Assembly: GCA_002869885.2 (NCBI GenBank)
Contig: NEWR02000010.1
Location: forward strand, 151,491 to 210,712
Origin: Nitrospira sp. CG24C
GTDB taxonomy: Bacteria; Nitrospirota; Nitrospiria; Nitrospirales; Nitrospiraceae
Direction: 5' to 3'
Length of the DNA stretch: 59,222 bases
Shown here piece by piece: positions 48,207 through 58,283 of the stretch; position 1 is the first letter of the stretch, and each line of letters opens with the position of its first letter. The notes under the pieces were generated by a model, which searched no databases, had not been told where the DNA came from, and worked only from the letters and a program-made list of their open reading frames with translations. The translations under genes and the position numbers were made by a program.

Positions 48207-48331
48207 GAGGATGCTCAAACTGATCTTTCAACAAGGCCGCAGACGAGACAAGACCGGAGGCGTAGCCTTTCGGCTACGTTGAGGATCTTGTCGAGTTGAG
48301 AACGCCGTTGAAAGGCAGTTTCAGCATCCTC
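48207..48331. repeat. Palindromic element between pyrG and kdsA, 125 bp
   Basis: The left arm GAGGATGCTCAAACTG plus TCTTTCAAC (48207-48232) and the right arm GTTGAAAGGCAGTTTC plus AGCATCCTC (48307-48331) are inverse complements with few mismatches. Inside, GACAAGA pairs with TCTTGTC, and GCGTAGCC-TTTC-GGCTACG forms a perfect apical hairpin. It sits within the lps/pyrG transcript and ends 3 bases from the pyrG stop. Confidence 0.8.
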
Positions 48332-48334
48332 ATT

Positions 48335-49936
48335 CTAGTGGCCGCACTTTCTTCTAAGTGCAGCGCCAACGAAACCACTGAAGAGCGGATGCGGACGGTG
48401 TGGCCGCGAATTGTACTCCGGATGGAACTGTGTCGCCAAAAACCAGGGATGATTCTTCAATTCAATGATCTCAACCAGCCGCCCGTCAGGCGAAAGTCCG
48501 CTCAGCACGAAACCCTTGGCAAGTAATCGCTCGCGATACGCGTTGTTAAATTCGTACCGATGCCGATGACGCTCACGCACCTCGCTCACCCCATACATCT
48601 TTTGGGCCAAGGTGCCCTCCCCCAGCACACAAACATACGACCCCAGCCGCATCGTCCCGCCCTTGTCGCTGACGGATTGCTGATCCGACATCAAATGAAT
48701 GACGGGATGGGGAGAGGCTTCGTCGAACTCCGCGCTGTTGGCGCCGGTCAATCCTGCCACGTTTCGTGCAAACTCGATCGTGGCGCACTGCATGCCCAGA
48801 CACAAACCGAGGAATGGAATCTGGTGTTCCCTGGCATAGCGAATCGCGGCAACCTTTCCTTCGATCCCGCGCGCGCCAAACCCACCCGGCACCAGGATGC
48901 CATCGACCTCGCGGAGAATACGCTCAGTCCCCTGCCGTTCAATTTCCTCGGATTCGATCCACTGAATATTCACCCGTGTTTCATGATCGATGCCGCCATG
49001 GACCAGCGACTCTGAAAGACTCTTGTAACATTCCTTCAACCCCGCATACTTGCCGACCAGAGCGACCGAGACTTCATGCTTGGGATACTTGATCTTCTGG
49101 ACCATCGCATCCCATTCGCGCAGATTCGGCGGACCGGTCTTGAGTTGGAGCTGACGCACGATCAGCTCGTCCAGCCCTTCCTTCCGAAACACGATCGGCA
49201 CTTCATAAATCGTTTCGACGTCCTTGGCCGTAATCACCGCGTCCTTCTCGACGTTGCAGAACATCGCGATCTTACCCTTGAGCTCCGGCGGCAGATATCG
49301 ATCGGTCCGGCAGAGGAGGATATGAGGCTGAATGCCGATCTCCCGAAGCTTGTTGACAGAATGCTGCGTCGGTTTGGTCTTGAGTTCACCGGCTGTGCCG
49401 ATGTAAGGCACCAGCGTCAGGTGGACATAGAGCACGTTCTCGCGCCCTACGTCATATGGCATCTGGCGAATCGCTTCAAGGAAGGGCAAGCTCTCGATGT
49501 CGCCGACCGTACCGCCGATCTCCACGATCGTTACGTCCATCCCCTGGGAGATGCGCATGATGCACTGCTTAATCTCATCGGTGACGTGGGGTACCACCTG
49601 CACTGTCCCGCCAAGGTAATCGCCACGCCGCTCTTTCGTGATGACCGAATGGTAGATCCGGCCGGTCGTGTAATTGTTTTCTTTGGTGAGGGTCAGAGAC
49701 GTGTACCGTTCATAGTGGCCGAGATCCAGGTCTGTCTCCGCACCGTCGTCCGTCACATAGACTTCCCCATGTTGATAGGGATTCATCGTGCCGGGATCGA
49801 CATTGATGTAGGGATCGAGCTTGAGGAACGTAATCTTCAACCCCCGGCTCTCGAGCAGGTTGCCGATCGAAGCAGAGGCGAGCCCTTTCCCCAGGGAGGA
49901 GACGACTCCGCCTGTGACAAAAATAAATTTGCTCAT
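48335..49936 (-). CDS. pyrG: CTP synthase
   Basis: PyrG aminates UTP to CTP using glutamine. It has 533 residues. The synthase domain opens [20 protein letters not shown], then [40 protein letters not shown] and [18 protein letters not shown]. The C-terminal glutaminase domain has [11 protein letters not shown], the nucleophile in LGLCLGMQ, and [12 protein letters not shown] 49936 is the homologous start, and the 34 upstream in-frame codons are rejected. CTP is the donor for KdsB (CMP-Kdo), which explains its place among Kdo genes. Confidence 0.96.
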   Translation of the reverse strand: MSKFIFVTGGVVSSLGKGLASASIGNLLESRGLKITFLKLDPYINVDPGTMNPYQHGEVYVTDDGAETDLDLGHYERYTSLTLTKENNYTTGRIYHSVITKERRGDYLGGTVQVVPHVTDEIKQCIMRISQGMDVTIVEIGGTVGDIESLPFLEAIRQMPYDVGRENVLYVHLTLVPYIGTAGELKTKPTQHSVNKLREIGIQPHILLCRTDRYLPPELKGKIAMFCNVEKDAVITAKDVETIYEVPIVFRKEGLDELIVRQLQLKTGPPNLREWDAMVQKIKYPKHEVSVALVGKYAGLKECYKSLSESLVHGGIDHETRVNIQWIESEEIERQGTERILREVDGILVPGGFGARGIEGKVAAIRYAREHQIPFLGLCLGMQCATIEFARNVAGLTGANSAEFDEASPHPVIHLMSDQQSVSDKGGTMRLGSYVCVLGEGTLAQKMYGVSEVRERHRHRYEFNNAYRERLLAKGFVLSGLSPDGRLVEIIELKNHPWFLATQFHPEYNSRPHRPHPLFSGFVGAALRRKCGH

Positions 49937-49985
49937 AATGACCCCCGTCTTGTCGGATCGTATAACTCTGACACGCATGCCACCC

Positions 49986-50786
49986 TTAGCTGGAGGAGAC
50001 GGCCTTCGGCATGCCCAACTCCCGCTTGTTGACCTCACACTGTTGGAGCTTGTCTGTCACAGGCGCGACATCTTCCGGCGTATCCACCCGTAAAGAATCA
50101 TGTTTGGTTTCCCAGACTCTGATCGGAATGCCATGTTCCAACGCGCGCAACTGTTCGAGCTTTTCCGCATCCTCCAACCGTCCGGTGGGAAGGGAGGCCA
50201 ACTTCAACAGAGTGTCGCGCTGATACATGTACAGGCCGAGGTGAATGTAATGCAACCCTTCGACGGCCCGACGGCTTGCATCATCACGCACCAACGGAAT
50301 GGGCGCCCGCGAGAAATAGAGGGCATTGCCCTGCTGGTCTGTAACCACCTTCACGACCGAGGGATTGTGGACGTCCTCCGTCGAATCGATCGCGCGCTTC
50401 AGTGTGCCCATTCCTGTACCGCTCTCGATGAACGGCTCAATGAGATCTGTCAGTAAATCAGGCTGCAGCGGGATCTCATCTCCTTGTAGATTCACAAAAT
50501 AGTCACCGGCGAACATGCGCGCCACTCCGGCGACTCGATCGGTGCCTGTTCGATAGTCTCCTGTGACCATCACGGCGCGTCCACCAAACCCTTCCACAGC
50601 CTGTTTGATCCGCTCATCGTCGGTGGCGACAAGAACCTCTGCCACTACGCGGCAAGCTGCTGTTTGTTCATACACATGCTGGATCATGGGCTTTCGACCG
50701 AGCATAACCAGGGGTTTGCCTGGAAAACGCGACGACCCGTACCGGGCCGGAATCACCACTATGACAGATGGTGTGGCCTTAGTCAT
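49986..50786 (-). CDS. kdsB: CMP-Kdo synthetase
   Basis: KdsB activates Kdo as CMP-Kdo for lipid A attachment. The sequence reads [34 protein letters not shown], then [92 protein letters not shown] and DTPEDV. ATG 50786 (MTKATPSV) overlaps the rfaE1 stop by 8 bases. It is 266 residues long. Upstream in-frame codons in rfaE1 are not part of it. Confidence 0.95.
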   Translation of the reverse strand: MTKATPSVIVVIPARYGSSRFPGKPLVMLGRKPMIQHVYEQTAACRVVAEVLVATDDERIKQAVEGFGGRAVMVTGDYRTGTDRVAGVARMFAGDYFVNLQGDEIPLQPDLLTDLIEPFIESGTGMGTLKRAIDSTEDVHNPSVVKVVTDQQGNALYFSRAPIPLVRDDASRRAVEGLHYIHLGLYMYQRDTLLKLASLPTGRLEDAEKLEQLRALEHGIPIRVWETKHDSLRVDTPEDVAPVTDKLQQCEVNKRELGMPKAVSSS

Positions 50787-51840
50787 GGCCGAGCGCCTCC
50801 GAGAGCTGCTGGGCCGAGAGGGTCGCGGTACCGACCATGCCGACCACGATACCAGCGGCGTGGTTAGCCAGTGTCGCCGCATCTCTCGTCGAAGCGCCGG
50901 TCGACAGCGCAAGGGCCAAGGTCCCGATCACCGTATCGCCCGCACCAGTGACATCGTAGACCTGGCGGGCTTGTGCGGGAATGTGCCAGGAGACATCCTC
51001 TCCCTCATACAAACTCATCCCTTTTTCACCGCGGGTAATGAGCACCGCCTGGCATCCTAACCGCTGCCGTATGATCGCGCCGGCTTCGTTGCTGGCTTGA
51101 TCGTCATCACCATGCACCCCGGCCGCTTGTGTTGCTTCAAGATGGTTCGGCGTGATGACCGTCGCTCCCTTGTAATAGCTGAAGTGTTCGACTTTCGGAT
51201 CGACAACCAGAGGTATGCCGCGAAGTGAGGCGAGCCGCGTGAGCTCCGACATCAGCGTGGCGCTCACCACGCCCTTGGCATAGTCCGACACCACGAGACA
51301 GGATAGTTCCCGTAACCGTGATTCCACATAGCGAAGAATCCGCCGTTGCATCGCCGGTTTGAGTTCCACCCGGCGCTCCACATCGTACCGTACGATTTGC
51401 TGATTATGCGCAATGACGCGAGACTTTCTGGTGGTTGGACGGTCCTGGTCGATGACAACCCCGCCGCGCCCTGAGCGGGTTCCCCCCAGCTCTTTCAGAA
51501 GCATCCGGCCGCTTTCGTCTGAACCGATCACGCCGCAAAGGTCCGCTTCCCCTCCCAGGGCCAGGATGTTATTGAAAACGTTCGCGGCGCCGCCAAGCCT
51601 CAAGGACTCAGAATCGACATGGACCACCGGCACCGGGGCTTCCGGCGAGATGCGGCTCACACGGCCCCAGATATAGTGGTCGAGGATGAGATCCCCGATG
51701 ACCAGCACGGAAGCTTGCGGGAACCGCGAAATGTATTGCCGAAGCGCTTGAGGGGACGTTGCACCACCGCCCTGAGCTGCGCCTGCCGCAGCCTGCCGCG
51801 TGGCTTTCCCTATTGGATGGCTTTGCCGATTCGATCCCAT
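50779..51840 (-). CDS. rfaE1: D-glycero-beta-D-manno-heptose-7-phosphate kinase (RfaE domain I)
   Basis: This ribokinase-family enzyme phosphorylates heptose 7-phosphate for LPS inner-core synthesis. VLVIGDLILDHYIWGRVSRISPEAPVPVVHVDSESLRLGGAANV at the N terminus and YDVTGAGDTVIGTLALAL with the catalytic Asp near the C terminus are diagnostic. The nucleotidyltransferase domain II of HldE is absent, so this is the split form and domain II must be encoded elsewhere. ATG 51840 (MGSNRQSH) lies 31 bases inside lepB. A Gly/Ala-rich N-terminal stretch precedes the core. Confidence 0.93.
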   Translation of the reverse strand: MGSNRQSHPIGKATRQAAAGAAQGGGATSPQALRQYISRFPQASVLVIGDLILDHYIWGRVSRISPEAPVPVVHVDSESLRLGGAANVFNNILALGGEADLCGVIGSDESGRMLLKELGGTRSGRGGVVIDQDRPTTRKSRVIAHNQQIVRYDVERRVELKPAMQRRILRYVESRLRELSCLVVSDYAKGVVSATLMSELTRLASLRGIPLVVDPKVEHFSYYKGATVITPNHLEATQAAGVHGDDDQASNEAGAIIRQRLGCQAVLITRGEKGMSLYEGEDVSWHIPAQARQVYDVTGAGDTVIGTLALALSTGASTRDAATLANHAAGIVVGMVGTATLSAQQLSEALGHD

Positions 51841-52586
51841 CTGACCCACTCCATTATTTGACCTTGCCCGCTCCACGACCAGTAAATACGGAACGCCTTC
51901 CCGCGGATTTTCTCCTCGCGCACAAAGCCCCAAAACCGGCTATCCAGACTTTGGTCTCGATTATCGCCCATCACGAAATAGGAGCCCTCGGGCACGGTCA
52001 CCGGCCCGAAATTATCGCGCGAATTGATCGAGCCGTCGATGACCCCCGGATCGATCCGTTGGGTGAAGGATTTATCGTTGAGCTCGACCCCGTTCACCAG
52101 CACCACTTTATTGCGAAGTTGGACCGTATCGCCCGGAGTCCCCACAATCCGTTTGATGAAATCCTTTTCTTCGTCTTCGGGAAACCGGAACACGATGATG
52201 TCTCCCTGCTCCGGCTTGCCGAACTCGATGAGCGCCTCCGAAGCATAGCAATTAATGGGAGGAAATCCTGCTGAAAATTTGCACTCACTGGGCCATTGAA
52301 TACCGTAAGAGAGTTTGCTGACCAGGATATGATCCCCGATCAACAGGGTGGGAATCATCGAGCCGGAAGGAATCTTGAAGGCCTGGACGACAAACACCCT
52401 GATCGCAAAGGCCAGGAGCATCGCCACAATAATGGCTTCCGCATACTCGCGAAAGAGCGACTTTCTGCCAGGCTGTTCCACCGCCAAGGGCTCGCTAAAC
52501 ACCGGCGCTTCAGCAGCATCTGTCCGCCCCTGTGGGGCCACGGGGCCGCGGTCCTCCGATGGGGGAAGCTTTACGTCTCCGTTCAT
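51810..52586 (-). CDS. lepB: Signal peptidase I
   Basis: LepB cleaves signal peptides of exported proteins. A Pro/Glu-rich cytoplasmic N terminus leads to one membrane span ([20 protein letters not shown], residues 51-70). The catalytic Ser is S76 in PSGSMIPTL and the general base Lys is K145 in [12 protein letters not shown]. The later boxes [19 protein letters not shown] are intact. Two cysteines, near residues 102 and 113, lie in a small insertion ([14 protein letters not shown]) that could form a disulfide. Its ATG overlaps the lepA stop by 4 bp. Confidence 0.95.
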   Translation of the reverse strand: MNGDVKLPPSEDRGPVAPQGRTDAAEAPVFSEPLAVEQPGRKSLFREYAEAIIVAMLLAFAIRVFVVQAFKIPSGSMIPTLLIGDHILVSKLSYGIQWPSECKFSAGFPPINCYASEALIEFGKPEQGDIIVFRFPEDEEKDFIKRIVGTPGDTVQLRNKVVLVNGVELNDKSFTQRIDPGVIDGSINSRDNFGPVTVPEGSYFVMGDNRDQSLDSRFWGFVREEKIRGKAFRIYWSWSGQGQIMEWVRWDRIGKAIQ

Positions 52587-54382
52587 TCCTCACCGACTTT
52601 CAAGATGGCGAGGAAAGCCTCTTGCGGCACTTCCACGTTCCCCACTGACTTCATGCGCTTCTTCCCTTCCTTCTGCTTCTCGAGGAGCTTGCGTTTTCGC
52701 GTAATATCGCCGCCGTAACATTTCGCCAGCACGTTCTTCTTCATCGCGCCGATCGTCTCACGCGCGATGATCTTGCTCCCGATCGCCGCCTGAATGGCAA
52801 TCTCATACATCTGCCGTGGAATCAGCTCCTTCATTTTCTCGGCAAGCAGACGCCCACGCTGGATGGAACGATCTTTATGGGTGATAAACGACAGGGCATC
52901 GACCGCTTCGCCGTTCAGTAAAATATCGAGCCGCACGAGATCGGACTCTCGGTAGCCGAGCAGCTCATAGTCGAGCGAAGCATAGCCCTGCGTGCGCGAC
53001 TTGAGTTTATCGTAAAAATCGAGAATGACCTCGTTGAGCGGCAATTCATAACTGATCATCACCCTGGTCGGATCGAGAAATTGCATGCCCTGCTGGATAC
53101 CGCGGCGTTCTTGACAGAGCTGGAGGATGGCCCCCATGTACCGTTCTGGTGTAATGATCGACGCCAGAATAAACGGTTCCTCAAACGAGTCGATACTGCT
53201 GGGAGACGGAAGCTGCGTCGGATTATTGACCTCCAGTACCTCGCCCTTGGTCGTCAGCACGCGATAGACGACGGTCGGCGCGGTGGTGAGAAGCGTCAGG
53301 TTATATTCACGTTCGAGCCGCTCCTGAATGATTTCCATGTGCAGCAGGCCCAGGAAGCCGCATCGGAAACCGAACCCGAGCGCCAGCGACGTCTCAGGCT
53401 CGTAGACGAACGAAGAATCGTTCAATCGCAGTTTGACCAGCGCATCGCGCAAATCTTCATACCGGCCCGTGTCGGTAGGATACAGCCCGCAGAATACCAG
53501 CGGCTTCACTTCTTTATAGCCGGGGAAGGGCGCGCTTGTCGGGTTCACTGCATCTGTGAGCGTATCGCCGATCTTGACGTCCGCGACTTCTCTCATATTC
53601 GCGCAGAGGTACCCGACCTCGCCGGTCAACAGCTCGGTCTTCTTCGTCCTCTTCGGGGTGAATTGGCCGACTTCCATCACTTCGAATATCCGATCGTTCG
53701 ACATGACTTTGATCTTCATCCCAGGCCGTAGGGACCCGTCCACCACTCTCGTCAACACGATCACTCCTTGATAATTATCGAACCAGGAATCGAAGATGAG
53801 CGACTTGAGCGGGGCCTGGGGATCGCCCGACGGTGGAGGAATCCTGGCAATGACCGCCTCCAACACCTCCGACACGCCACGTCCCTCTTTCGCGCTGATC
53901 GGCAGCGCATCGGTCGCATCCAGCATCAGCACATCGGAAATCGATTGCTTGGTACCTTCCAGATCGGAGCTCGCAAGATCGATCTTATTGATAACCGGAA
54001 TGATCGTCAGATTATTGGCCATCGCCAAGTTCACATTGGCAATCGTCTGAGCCTGGACCCCCTGCGTCGCATCGACGAGTAAAAGCGCACCTTCGCAAGC
54101 CGCCAAACTGCGCGACACTTCATAGGTAAAATCGACGTGACCGGGCGTATCGATCAAATGCAAGGCGTACGTCTTCCCGTCCTTGGCCTGATACCGGACT
54201 GCGACCGAATGGGCCTTGATCGTGATCCCACGTTCACGCTCCAAGTCCATTGCGTCGAGAATCTGTTCTTTCGATTCTCGGGCCGTGACAGCGCCAGTAG
54301 CTTCCAGAAACCGGTCAGCGAGGGTAGATTTGCCGTGATCGATATGGGCAATAATCGAGAAATTGCGTATCAGGCTTTGCAA
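52583..54382 (-). CDS. lepA: Elongation factor 4 (LepA), ribosomal back-translocase GTPase
   Basis: The protein has 599 residues. The GTPase core has [37 protein letters not shown] and NKIDLASSD. It continues through the EF-G-like domains to the LepA-specific C terminus ([77 protein letters not shown]). The start is TTG 54382, giving [17 protein letters not shown] as in homologues. The nearest AGGA is only about one base away, so initiation may be weak. It heads the lepA-lepB-rfaE1-kdsB-pyrG-kdsA-kdsD run. Confidence 0.96.
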   Translation of the reverse strand: MQSLIRNFSIIAHIDHGKSTLADRFLEATGAVTARESKEQILDAMDLERERGITIKAHSVAVRYQAKDGKTYALHLIDTPGHVDFTYEVSRSLAACEGALLLVDATQGVQAQTIANVNLAMANNLTIIPVINKIDLASSDLEGTKQSISDVLMLDATDALPISAKEGRGVSEVLEAVIARIPPPSGDPQAPLKSLIFDSWFDNYQGVIVLTRVVDGSLRPGMKIKVMSNDRIFEVMEVGQFTPKRTKKTELLTGEVGYLCANMREVADVKIGDTLTDAVNPTSAPFPGYKEVKPLVFCGLYPTDTGRYEDLRDALVKLRLNDSSFVYEPETSLALGFGFRCGFLGLLHMEIIQERLEREYNLTLLTTAPTVVYRVLTTKGEVLEVNNPTQLPSPSSIDSFEEPFILASIITPERYMGAILQLCQERRGIQQGMQFLDPTRVMISYELPLNEVILDFYDKLKSRTQGYASLDYELLGYRESDLVRLDILLNGEAVDALSFITHKDRSIQRGRLLAEKMKELIPRQMYEIAIQAAIGSKIIARETIGAMKKNVLAKCYGGDITRKRKLLEKQKEGKKRMKSVGNVEVPQEAFLAILKVGEE

Positions 54383-54498
54383 ATCCTAACTCATTTCCCA
54401 ATAAAATCGGTTTATTATAGTTACTGCCCCCCAGGTTGTCAAAGCAAACGCCCTCCTCGTATACTCCGCATCGCACCGCGTTCCCATGAAAAGAATCA

Positions 54499-54573
54499 AG
54501 GGTCATTTGTCATGGGTCAATCGGTTCACATTGTCCTTCCACTCTGACCGTTGACCATTGACCATTAACCCTC
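54499..54573. repeat. Iterated-word hairpin H10 (TTGACCAT dialect)
   Basis: The left arm is AAGGGTCATTTGTCATGGGT plus CAATCGGTTCAC. The right arm is TGACCGTTGACCATTGACCA plus TTAACCCT. It lies between the divergent lepA and bioA genes. Confidence 0.8.
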
Positions 54574-54585
54574 TATCCAGATGCT

Positions 54586-55974
54586 ATGGCTCGACAACCT
54601 TCTACAAAACAACTGAGCGACTGGGATCGAACGTACCTCTGGCATCCCTTTACCCAAATGCAGGAATGGGAACAGGAGGAGCCGCTCATTATCGAGCGAG
54701 GGAAAGGATCCTATTTGATCGATACGGAAGGAAAGAAATATCTCGACGGAACCTCCTCCATCTGGGTCAATCTACATGGCCATCGCCATCCGACGCTCGA
54801 CCGTGCGATCAAGAAACAGCTGGATAAGATCGCGCATTCCTCGCTATTCGGAATTTCCAATCCACCGGCGATTGAACTCGCGCGAGCGTTGATTCGAATC
54901 GTACCTAAAGGCCTGACGCGGGTATTTTATTCCGACGATGGATCGACGGCAGTCGAGATCGCGCTCAAAATGGCAGTCCAGTACTGGCAGCTACGACGAC
55001 CGGAGGCCGGTCCCAAGAACACCTTTCTCCATCTGAAGCTGGCATACCACGGCGATACCATCGGCGCCGTCAGTGTCGGCAACATCGACCTCTTCCATGG
55101 GCGATTCAAGTCGCTGCTCTTCCCCACCGCCGAAGCCGACCCGCCCTATTGCTATCGCTGCCCGCTCAGTCTGACTTTCCCTTCGTGCCAAATGGCCTGT
55201 CTCGATCCGATTGAACAGATCCTCAAAGAACGTCACCGCGAACTGGCCGGCTTCATCATCGAGCCGCTCGTGCAGGCGGCAGCAGGCATGCTGACCTCCC
55301 CGCCTGGCTATCTGAAGCGGGTTCGGGAACTCTGCACTAAATACGATGTCTTGTTGATCGCCGATGAAGTGGCCACCGGATTCGGTCGCACCGGCAAGAT
55401 GTTCGCCTGCCAGCATGAGGGGGTCACACCGGACTTGATGGCGATCAGCAAAGGCCTGACCGGCGGCTACATGCCGCTGGCCGCAACGCTCACCACTGAC
55501 GAAATCTATCGGGCCTTTCTCGGCAGATACGCAGACTTCAAAACCTTCTTCCACGGCCATAGTTACACCGGCAATCCGCTCGGATGCGCCGTGGCGCTGG
55601 CCAACCTTGAAGTATTCAAAAAAGAGAAGACGCTAGCGCGGCTGCAACCCAAGATTAAGACGATGGCACGACTGCTTCAGCCACTAAAGCAATTGCCCCA
55701 TGTCGGCGAGATCAGGCAACAGGGATTTATCGTGGCTATCGAGTTGGTGGAAGACGAGCAGACGAAGAAACCCTATCCGCTCGAAGAGCGGGTTGGACAC
55801 CGAGTAGCGATGGACGCGCGCAGCCGAGGGCTCTTGCTGCGCCCCATCGGCAACGTAATCGTCCTCATGCCGCCCCTCAGCACATCAATTCAGGAACTCA
55901 GACGGATGGTCGAGATTCTGAAGGAGGCCATCGAGGCCGTTACCCTTAGCAGGCAGGCTAATACCGGCTCATAA
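54586..55974 (+). CDS. bioA: Adenosylmethionine-8-amino-7-oxononanoate aminotransferase
   Basis: This PLP enzyme makes diaminopelargonic acid in biotin synthesis. WHPFTQMQEW near the N terminus is typical of BioA, as are YLDGTSSIWVNLHGHRHP, FYSDDGSTAVEIALKMAVQYW, AYHGDTIGAVSVG, LLIADEVATGFGRTGKMFACQHEGVTPDLMAISKGLTGGYMPLA (PLP lysine at residue 289) and FFHGHSYTGNPLGCAVALANL. It is 462 residues, full length. No other bio gene is in the window. A mosaic repeat starts about 10 bp after the stop. Confidence 0.94.
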   Translation: MARQPSTKQLSDWDRTYLWHPFTQMQEWEQEEPLIIERGKGSYLIDTEGKKYLDGTSSIWVNLHGHRHPTLDRAIKKQLDKIAHSSLFGISNPPAIELARALIRIVPKGLTRVFYSDDGSTAVEIALKMAVQYWQLRRPEAGPKNTFLHLKLAYHGDTIGAVSVGNIDLFHGRFKSLLFPTAEADPPYCYRCPLSLTFPSCQMACLDPIEQILKERHRELAGFIIEPLVQAAAGMLTSPPGYLKRVRELCTKYDVLLIADEVATGFGRTGKMFACQHEGVTPDLMAISKGLTGGYMPLAATLTTDEIYRAFLGRYADFKTFFHGHSYTGNPLGCAVALANLEVFKKEKTLARLQPKIKTMARLLQPLKQLPHVGEIRQQGFIVAIELVEDEQTKKPYPLEERVGHRVAMDARSRGLLLRPIGNVIVLMPPLSTSIQELRRMVEILKEAIEAVTLSRQANTGS

Positions 55975-55984
55975 AGCAAGAGGA

Positions 55985-56165
55985 GGGAGCAGCCAGGTGC
56001 CCTCTTTGCTCGCAGAACGCGCACGATGAAGGGGATGGAAGGACACCCACGTTAGTCCTGTGCTCCCGGAACGCGCGCCCTCAGAAGGGCCTCGTTCGAC
56101 GGCCGCACGTAGACCAAGATGGGTGCCCTCCAAAAGAGGAGCAGCGAGCTAGCTTGGAGGGATCA
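55985..56165. repeat. Mosaic GCGCG-rich repeat, copy 3 (inverted)
   Basis: Inverted relative to copies 1, 2 and 4. It contains AGCCAGGTGCCCTCTTTGCT, GGACACCCACGTTAGTCCTG and CCTCAGAAGGGCCTCGTTCG, the complements of blocks in copies 1 and 2, but in a shortened order. It sits at the 3' end of bioA. Confidence 0.7.
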
Positions 56166-56261
56166 TTGATACGCACAATTGGGATGGACCAGACCGACCC
56201 GAGAAAATAGAATGTCCTTATTTCTTCCCCCTGATTATGATGCGCGCACAGTAGGATGTCC

Positions 56262-56897
56262 ATGACTGTGACGAATCCAGATCTTTCTCGCACGGAGTCT
56301 GCCCAACTGCGCCCGCTCCTGGTGAGTGTCTATGCCCATGTGATACTCGGATACAGTCTATACTTTGTCGCGCTATGGCAGACCGCACCGCCCCTGTGGG
56401 CGCTGGACTATATTGAGCAGCTCAAGCCCACCCTCGGCGCGCTCGAAACCGCCGCGCGACTCAGCGAGCGTCCGTTTTCCGCACAGGTGATGATCCTGTA
56501 CACGGTCCTTAGTTCTCTCCTGCTGGGGATGTACTGGGTCTACTACATGTTCTTCGTGAACCACCTATTCCAGGAGGCGTACCGCGGCATGTGTGAAAAA
56601 TGGCAACAAACTGGAATCCCAGTCAAGGAACGCCTGAAGGTACGCCTGAAGGTCGGAGCCAGCGGAGTAATCTTACTGTATACGTTTGGTTACGAACTCC
56701 CGATCTCCTACTTCGTGGAGGGAGGGGATCGGTATAGGGACTACCTCAACAATTGGGTGAGTTCAGCAATGTTCTCCTCGTCAATACTGTCGACCACCGT
56801 CTTGTTGCTCGTGTCGATGACGATGAGCATGGCGATCGTGTATGTTCCCCTGAGCATTTATTTGTCAATCGTTCCTGTTCATCCCCCGCATCAATAA
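56262..56897 (+). CDS. Multi-pass membrane protein of unknown function, 211 aa
   Basis: At least four hydrophobic segments are visible: LLVSVYAHVILGYSLYFVAL, MILYTVLSSLLLGMYWVYYMFFV, VGASGVILLYTFGYELPISYF and SSSILSTTVLLLVSMTMSMAIVYVPLSIYL. A short cytoplasmic loop (EKWQQTGIPVKERLKVRLK) is basic. ATG 56262 has AGGA at the right distance; ATG 56256 is two codons earlier. A very small ORF with a strong ribosome site follows 10 bp later. No family recognised. Confidence 0.65.
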   Translation: MTVTNPDLSRTESAQLRPLLVSVYAHVILGYSLYFVALWQTAPPLWALDYIEQLKPTLGALETAARLSERPFSAQVMILYTVLSSLLLGMYWVYYMFFVNHLFQEAYRGMCEKWQQTGIPVKERLKVRLKVGASGVILLYTFGYELPISYFVEGGDRYRDYLNNWVSSAMFSSSILSTTVLLLVSMTMSMAIVYVPLSIYLSIVPVHPPHQ

Positions 56898-56907
56898 GGA
56901 GATAACG

Positions 56908-57030
56908 ATGTCTGAGCTCGTGGAAATCGCGATTGGGTTACAACATGAAGTTTTTAAAGTTCCGTTTGCAAACGCACAAGACGTAAAGCGAGACCAGGTC
57001 TTGCAATCAACTATTTGGGGTCGGGCATGA
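56908..57030 (+). CDS. Possible 40-aa peptide gene
   Basis: ATG 56908 is preceded by AAGGAG six bases upstream, 10 bp after the membrane protein gene. It encodes MSELVEIAIGLQHEVFKVPF then ANAQDVKRDQVLQSTIWGRA. The last codons run into the direct repeat at 57013-57040, which may have replaced the original 3' end. Real translation is plausible but the peptide may be a truncated gene. Confidence 0.4.
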   Translation: MSELVEIAIGLQHEVFKVPFANAQDVKRDQVLQSTIWGRA

Positions 57031-57040
57031 CTATTGACTT
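57013..57040. repeat. Direct repeat flanking the toxin-antitoxin pair, left copy
   Basis: ATTTGGGGTCGGGCATGACT then ATTGACTT. It matches 57887-57913 with two substitutions and one indel. The two copies bracket the PIN/CopG genes. Confidence 0.75.
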
Positions 57041-57084
57041 ATTTTTGAGAGCAGAGAAACCCCATCCTATCTCCTGGCCCTGGA

Positions 57085-57489
57085 TCATTCCAAAGGGATC
57101 ATCCTCAGAAAATCGGCAAGACGCACAATAGAGACTCCCTCGAACTCTCTGAGCCCCAGAAGATGATGGTCGCCAGTCACAATCAGATCGGCCTGAGCCG
57201 TCACCGCGCACTCGAGAATGCGGTTATCTGGCAGATCCTCAACCACCGTCACTTTTCGCGAAGGGCGCACAATCGTCGCCGCGCGGCCAATCATTTTGAG
57301 CGCAGCGGTGATATCTTTTTCGGACTGATCGAATTTGGTTCGGAGGATGCGAGCGGTTTCGGTGAGGATGGGAACTGAGCTATAGAGATCAACTTTGTGT
57401 CGATGGGCGAGCAGGAGTGCGTCTTCACCCTTGCTGCCCGGAACGATGAATGCCGAGATAAACACATTCGTATCGAAAACCACCTTCAT
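57085..57489 (-). CDS. PIN-domain toxin (VapC-like putative RNase)
   Basis: The protein has 134 residues. KVVFDTNVFISAF gives the first catalytic Asp; SVPILTETARIL, VVEDLPDNRILECAVTAQADLIVTGDHHLL complete the acidic site. This is the 'putative toxin-PIN' family of RNases. Its ATG overlaps the stop of the upstream antitoxin by one base, the normal order for a two-gene module. It would cleave RNA when freed from the antitoxin; the target is unknown. Confidence 0.88.
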   Translation of the reverse strand: MKVVFDTNVFISAFIVPGSKGEDALLLAHRHKVDLYSSVPILTETARILRTKFDQSEKDITAALKMIGRAATIVRPSRKVTVVEDLPDNRILECAVTAQADLIVTGDHHLLGLREFEGVSIVRLADFLRMIPLE

Positions 57490-57734
57490 CAGCGGTCCTC
57501 AAACACGATCCGTTCGACCTCCTCCTCGGTGAATACTCCGATCTTGCGGGCACGACGAGCCATCTTCCGCTGGAGCACCACAAACTCTGCCTCTTCACGC
57601 TCCGCCTTATACGTGGTCACCATGCGGCGGAACAAGTCGCTCTTGGTCGTTCCTTCGCGTTCCGCGAGCCGTTCGTACTCCCTAGCAAGAGCCGGACTTA
57701 CCGAGAATCCCACCACCGCTGTTTTACGAGCCAT
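57489..57734 (-). CDS. Ribbon-helix-helix (CopG-type) antitoxin
   Basis: The protein has 81 residues. KTAVVGFSVSPALAREYERLAEREGTTKSDLFRRMVTTYK is a ribbon-helix-helix DNA-binding domain. The C-terminal half (RKMARRARKIGVFTEEEVERIVFEDR) would bind the PIN toxin. It precedes the toxin gene with a one-base overlap. It probably represses its own promoter in the 57735-57890 gap. Confidence 0.87.
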   Translation of the reverse strand: MARKTAVVGFSVSPALAREYERLAEREGTTKSDLFRRMVTTYKAEREEAEFVVLQRKMARRARKIGVFTEEEVERIVFEDR

Positions 57735-57886
57735 GAGTCCAACTCTCTTTAAGTTTAACTGGGCTAAACTCTACCATGGACGCCACGAGGCCGCAAGCCA
57801 GACCATGACGCCGTCACCCAACTCACCGCACGATGCGAAACAACACTTCGCTCCTAACCTTAGCCCGCAAGGGTCAAGGATCGAAG

Positions 57887-57913
57887 ATTTGGGGTCAGCA
57901 TGACTGTTGACTT
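57887..57913. repeat. Direct repeat flanking the toxin-antitoxin pair, right copy
   Basis: ATTTGGGGTCAGCATGACTG then TTGACTT; see the copy at 57013. The rest of the 57735-58076 gap holds the probable antitoxin promoter and no recognised gene. Confidence 0.75.
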
Positions 57914-58076
57914 CGTTGGGTGGTAAGAGATGATATATCGACCCTCACAAGCATAATCAGGAGGAAAGCCTACCCACAGGAGCTGGAGAAGAAGTGGTTG
58001 CTGATGAAGAACGAATCACCCGTGACGGAACGTTTGCGGATAAGCCCACATTGACCTGGGTTGGGGAGGTAACGGA

Positions 58077-58283
58077 GTGACCTGGACGACTAAGAAGCCG
58101 ACAAAAACCGGGTGGTATTGGTATCGCCGTCAATCCGACGGAAATACCGCGAAGGTTCTACACTTCATCGATGACGACGGAGACGGGCCCTACATCGCCA
58201 CGTCAGACGATCTGACACTGAAGGACTTAGACGGCGAATGGGCCGGTCCGGTTGAGCCGCCACTGTCGAGTCAGAGTCGTTGA
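58077..58283 (+). CDS. Small hypothetical protein, 68 aa
   Basis: GTG 58077 follows GGAGG by seven bases. The product reads TWTTKKPTKTGWYWYRRQSD...VLHFIDDDGDGPYIATSDDLTLKDLDGEWAGPVEPP. The GWYWYR...GEWAGP pattern resembles small phage- or island-associated proteins I have seen, but I cannot name the family. It is acidic and soluble. Confidence 0.55.
   Translation: MTWTTKKPTKTGWYWYRRQSDGNTAKVLHFIDDDGDGPYIATSDDLTLKDLDGEWAGPVEPPLSSQSR

Noticed and set aside
48187..48234. Upstream extension of KdsA to 291 residues
   Set aside because: The extra codons fall in a palindromic repeat, and a good GAGG precedes the homologous start at 48186.
49076..50032. 318-residue open frame on the plus strand opposite pyrG and kdsB
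   Set aside because: pyrG and kdsB are unmistakable on the minus strand; the opposite frame is a GC-rich shadow with no known motif.
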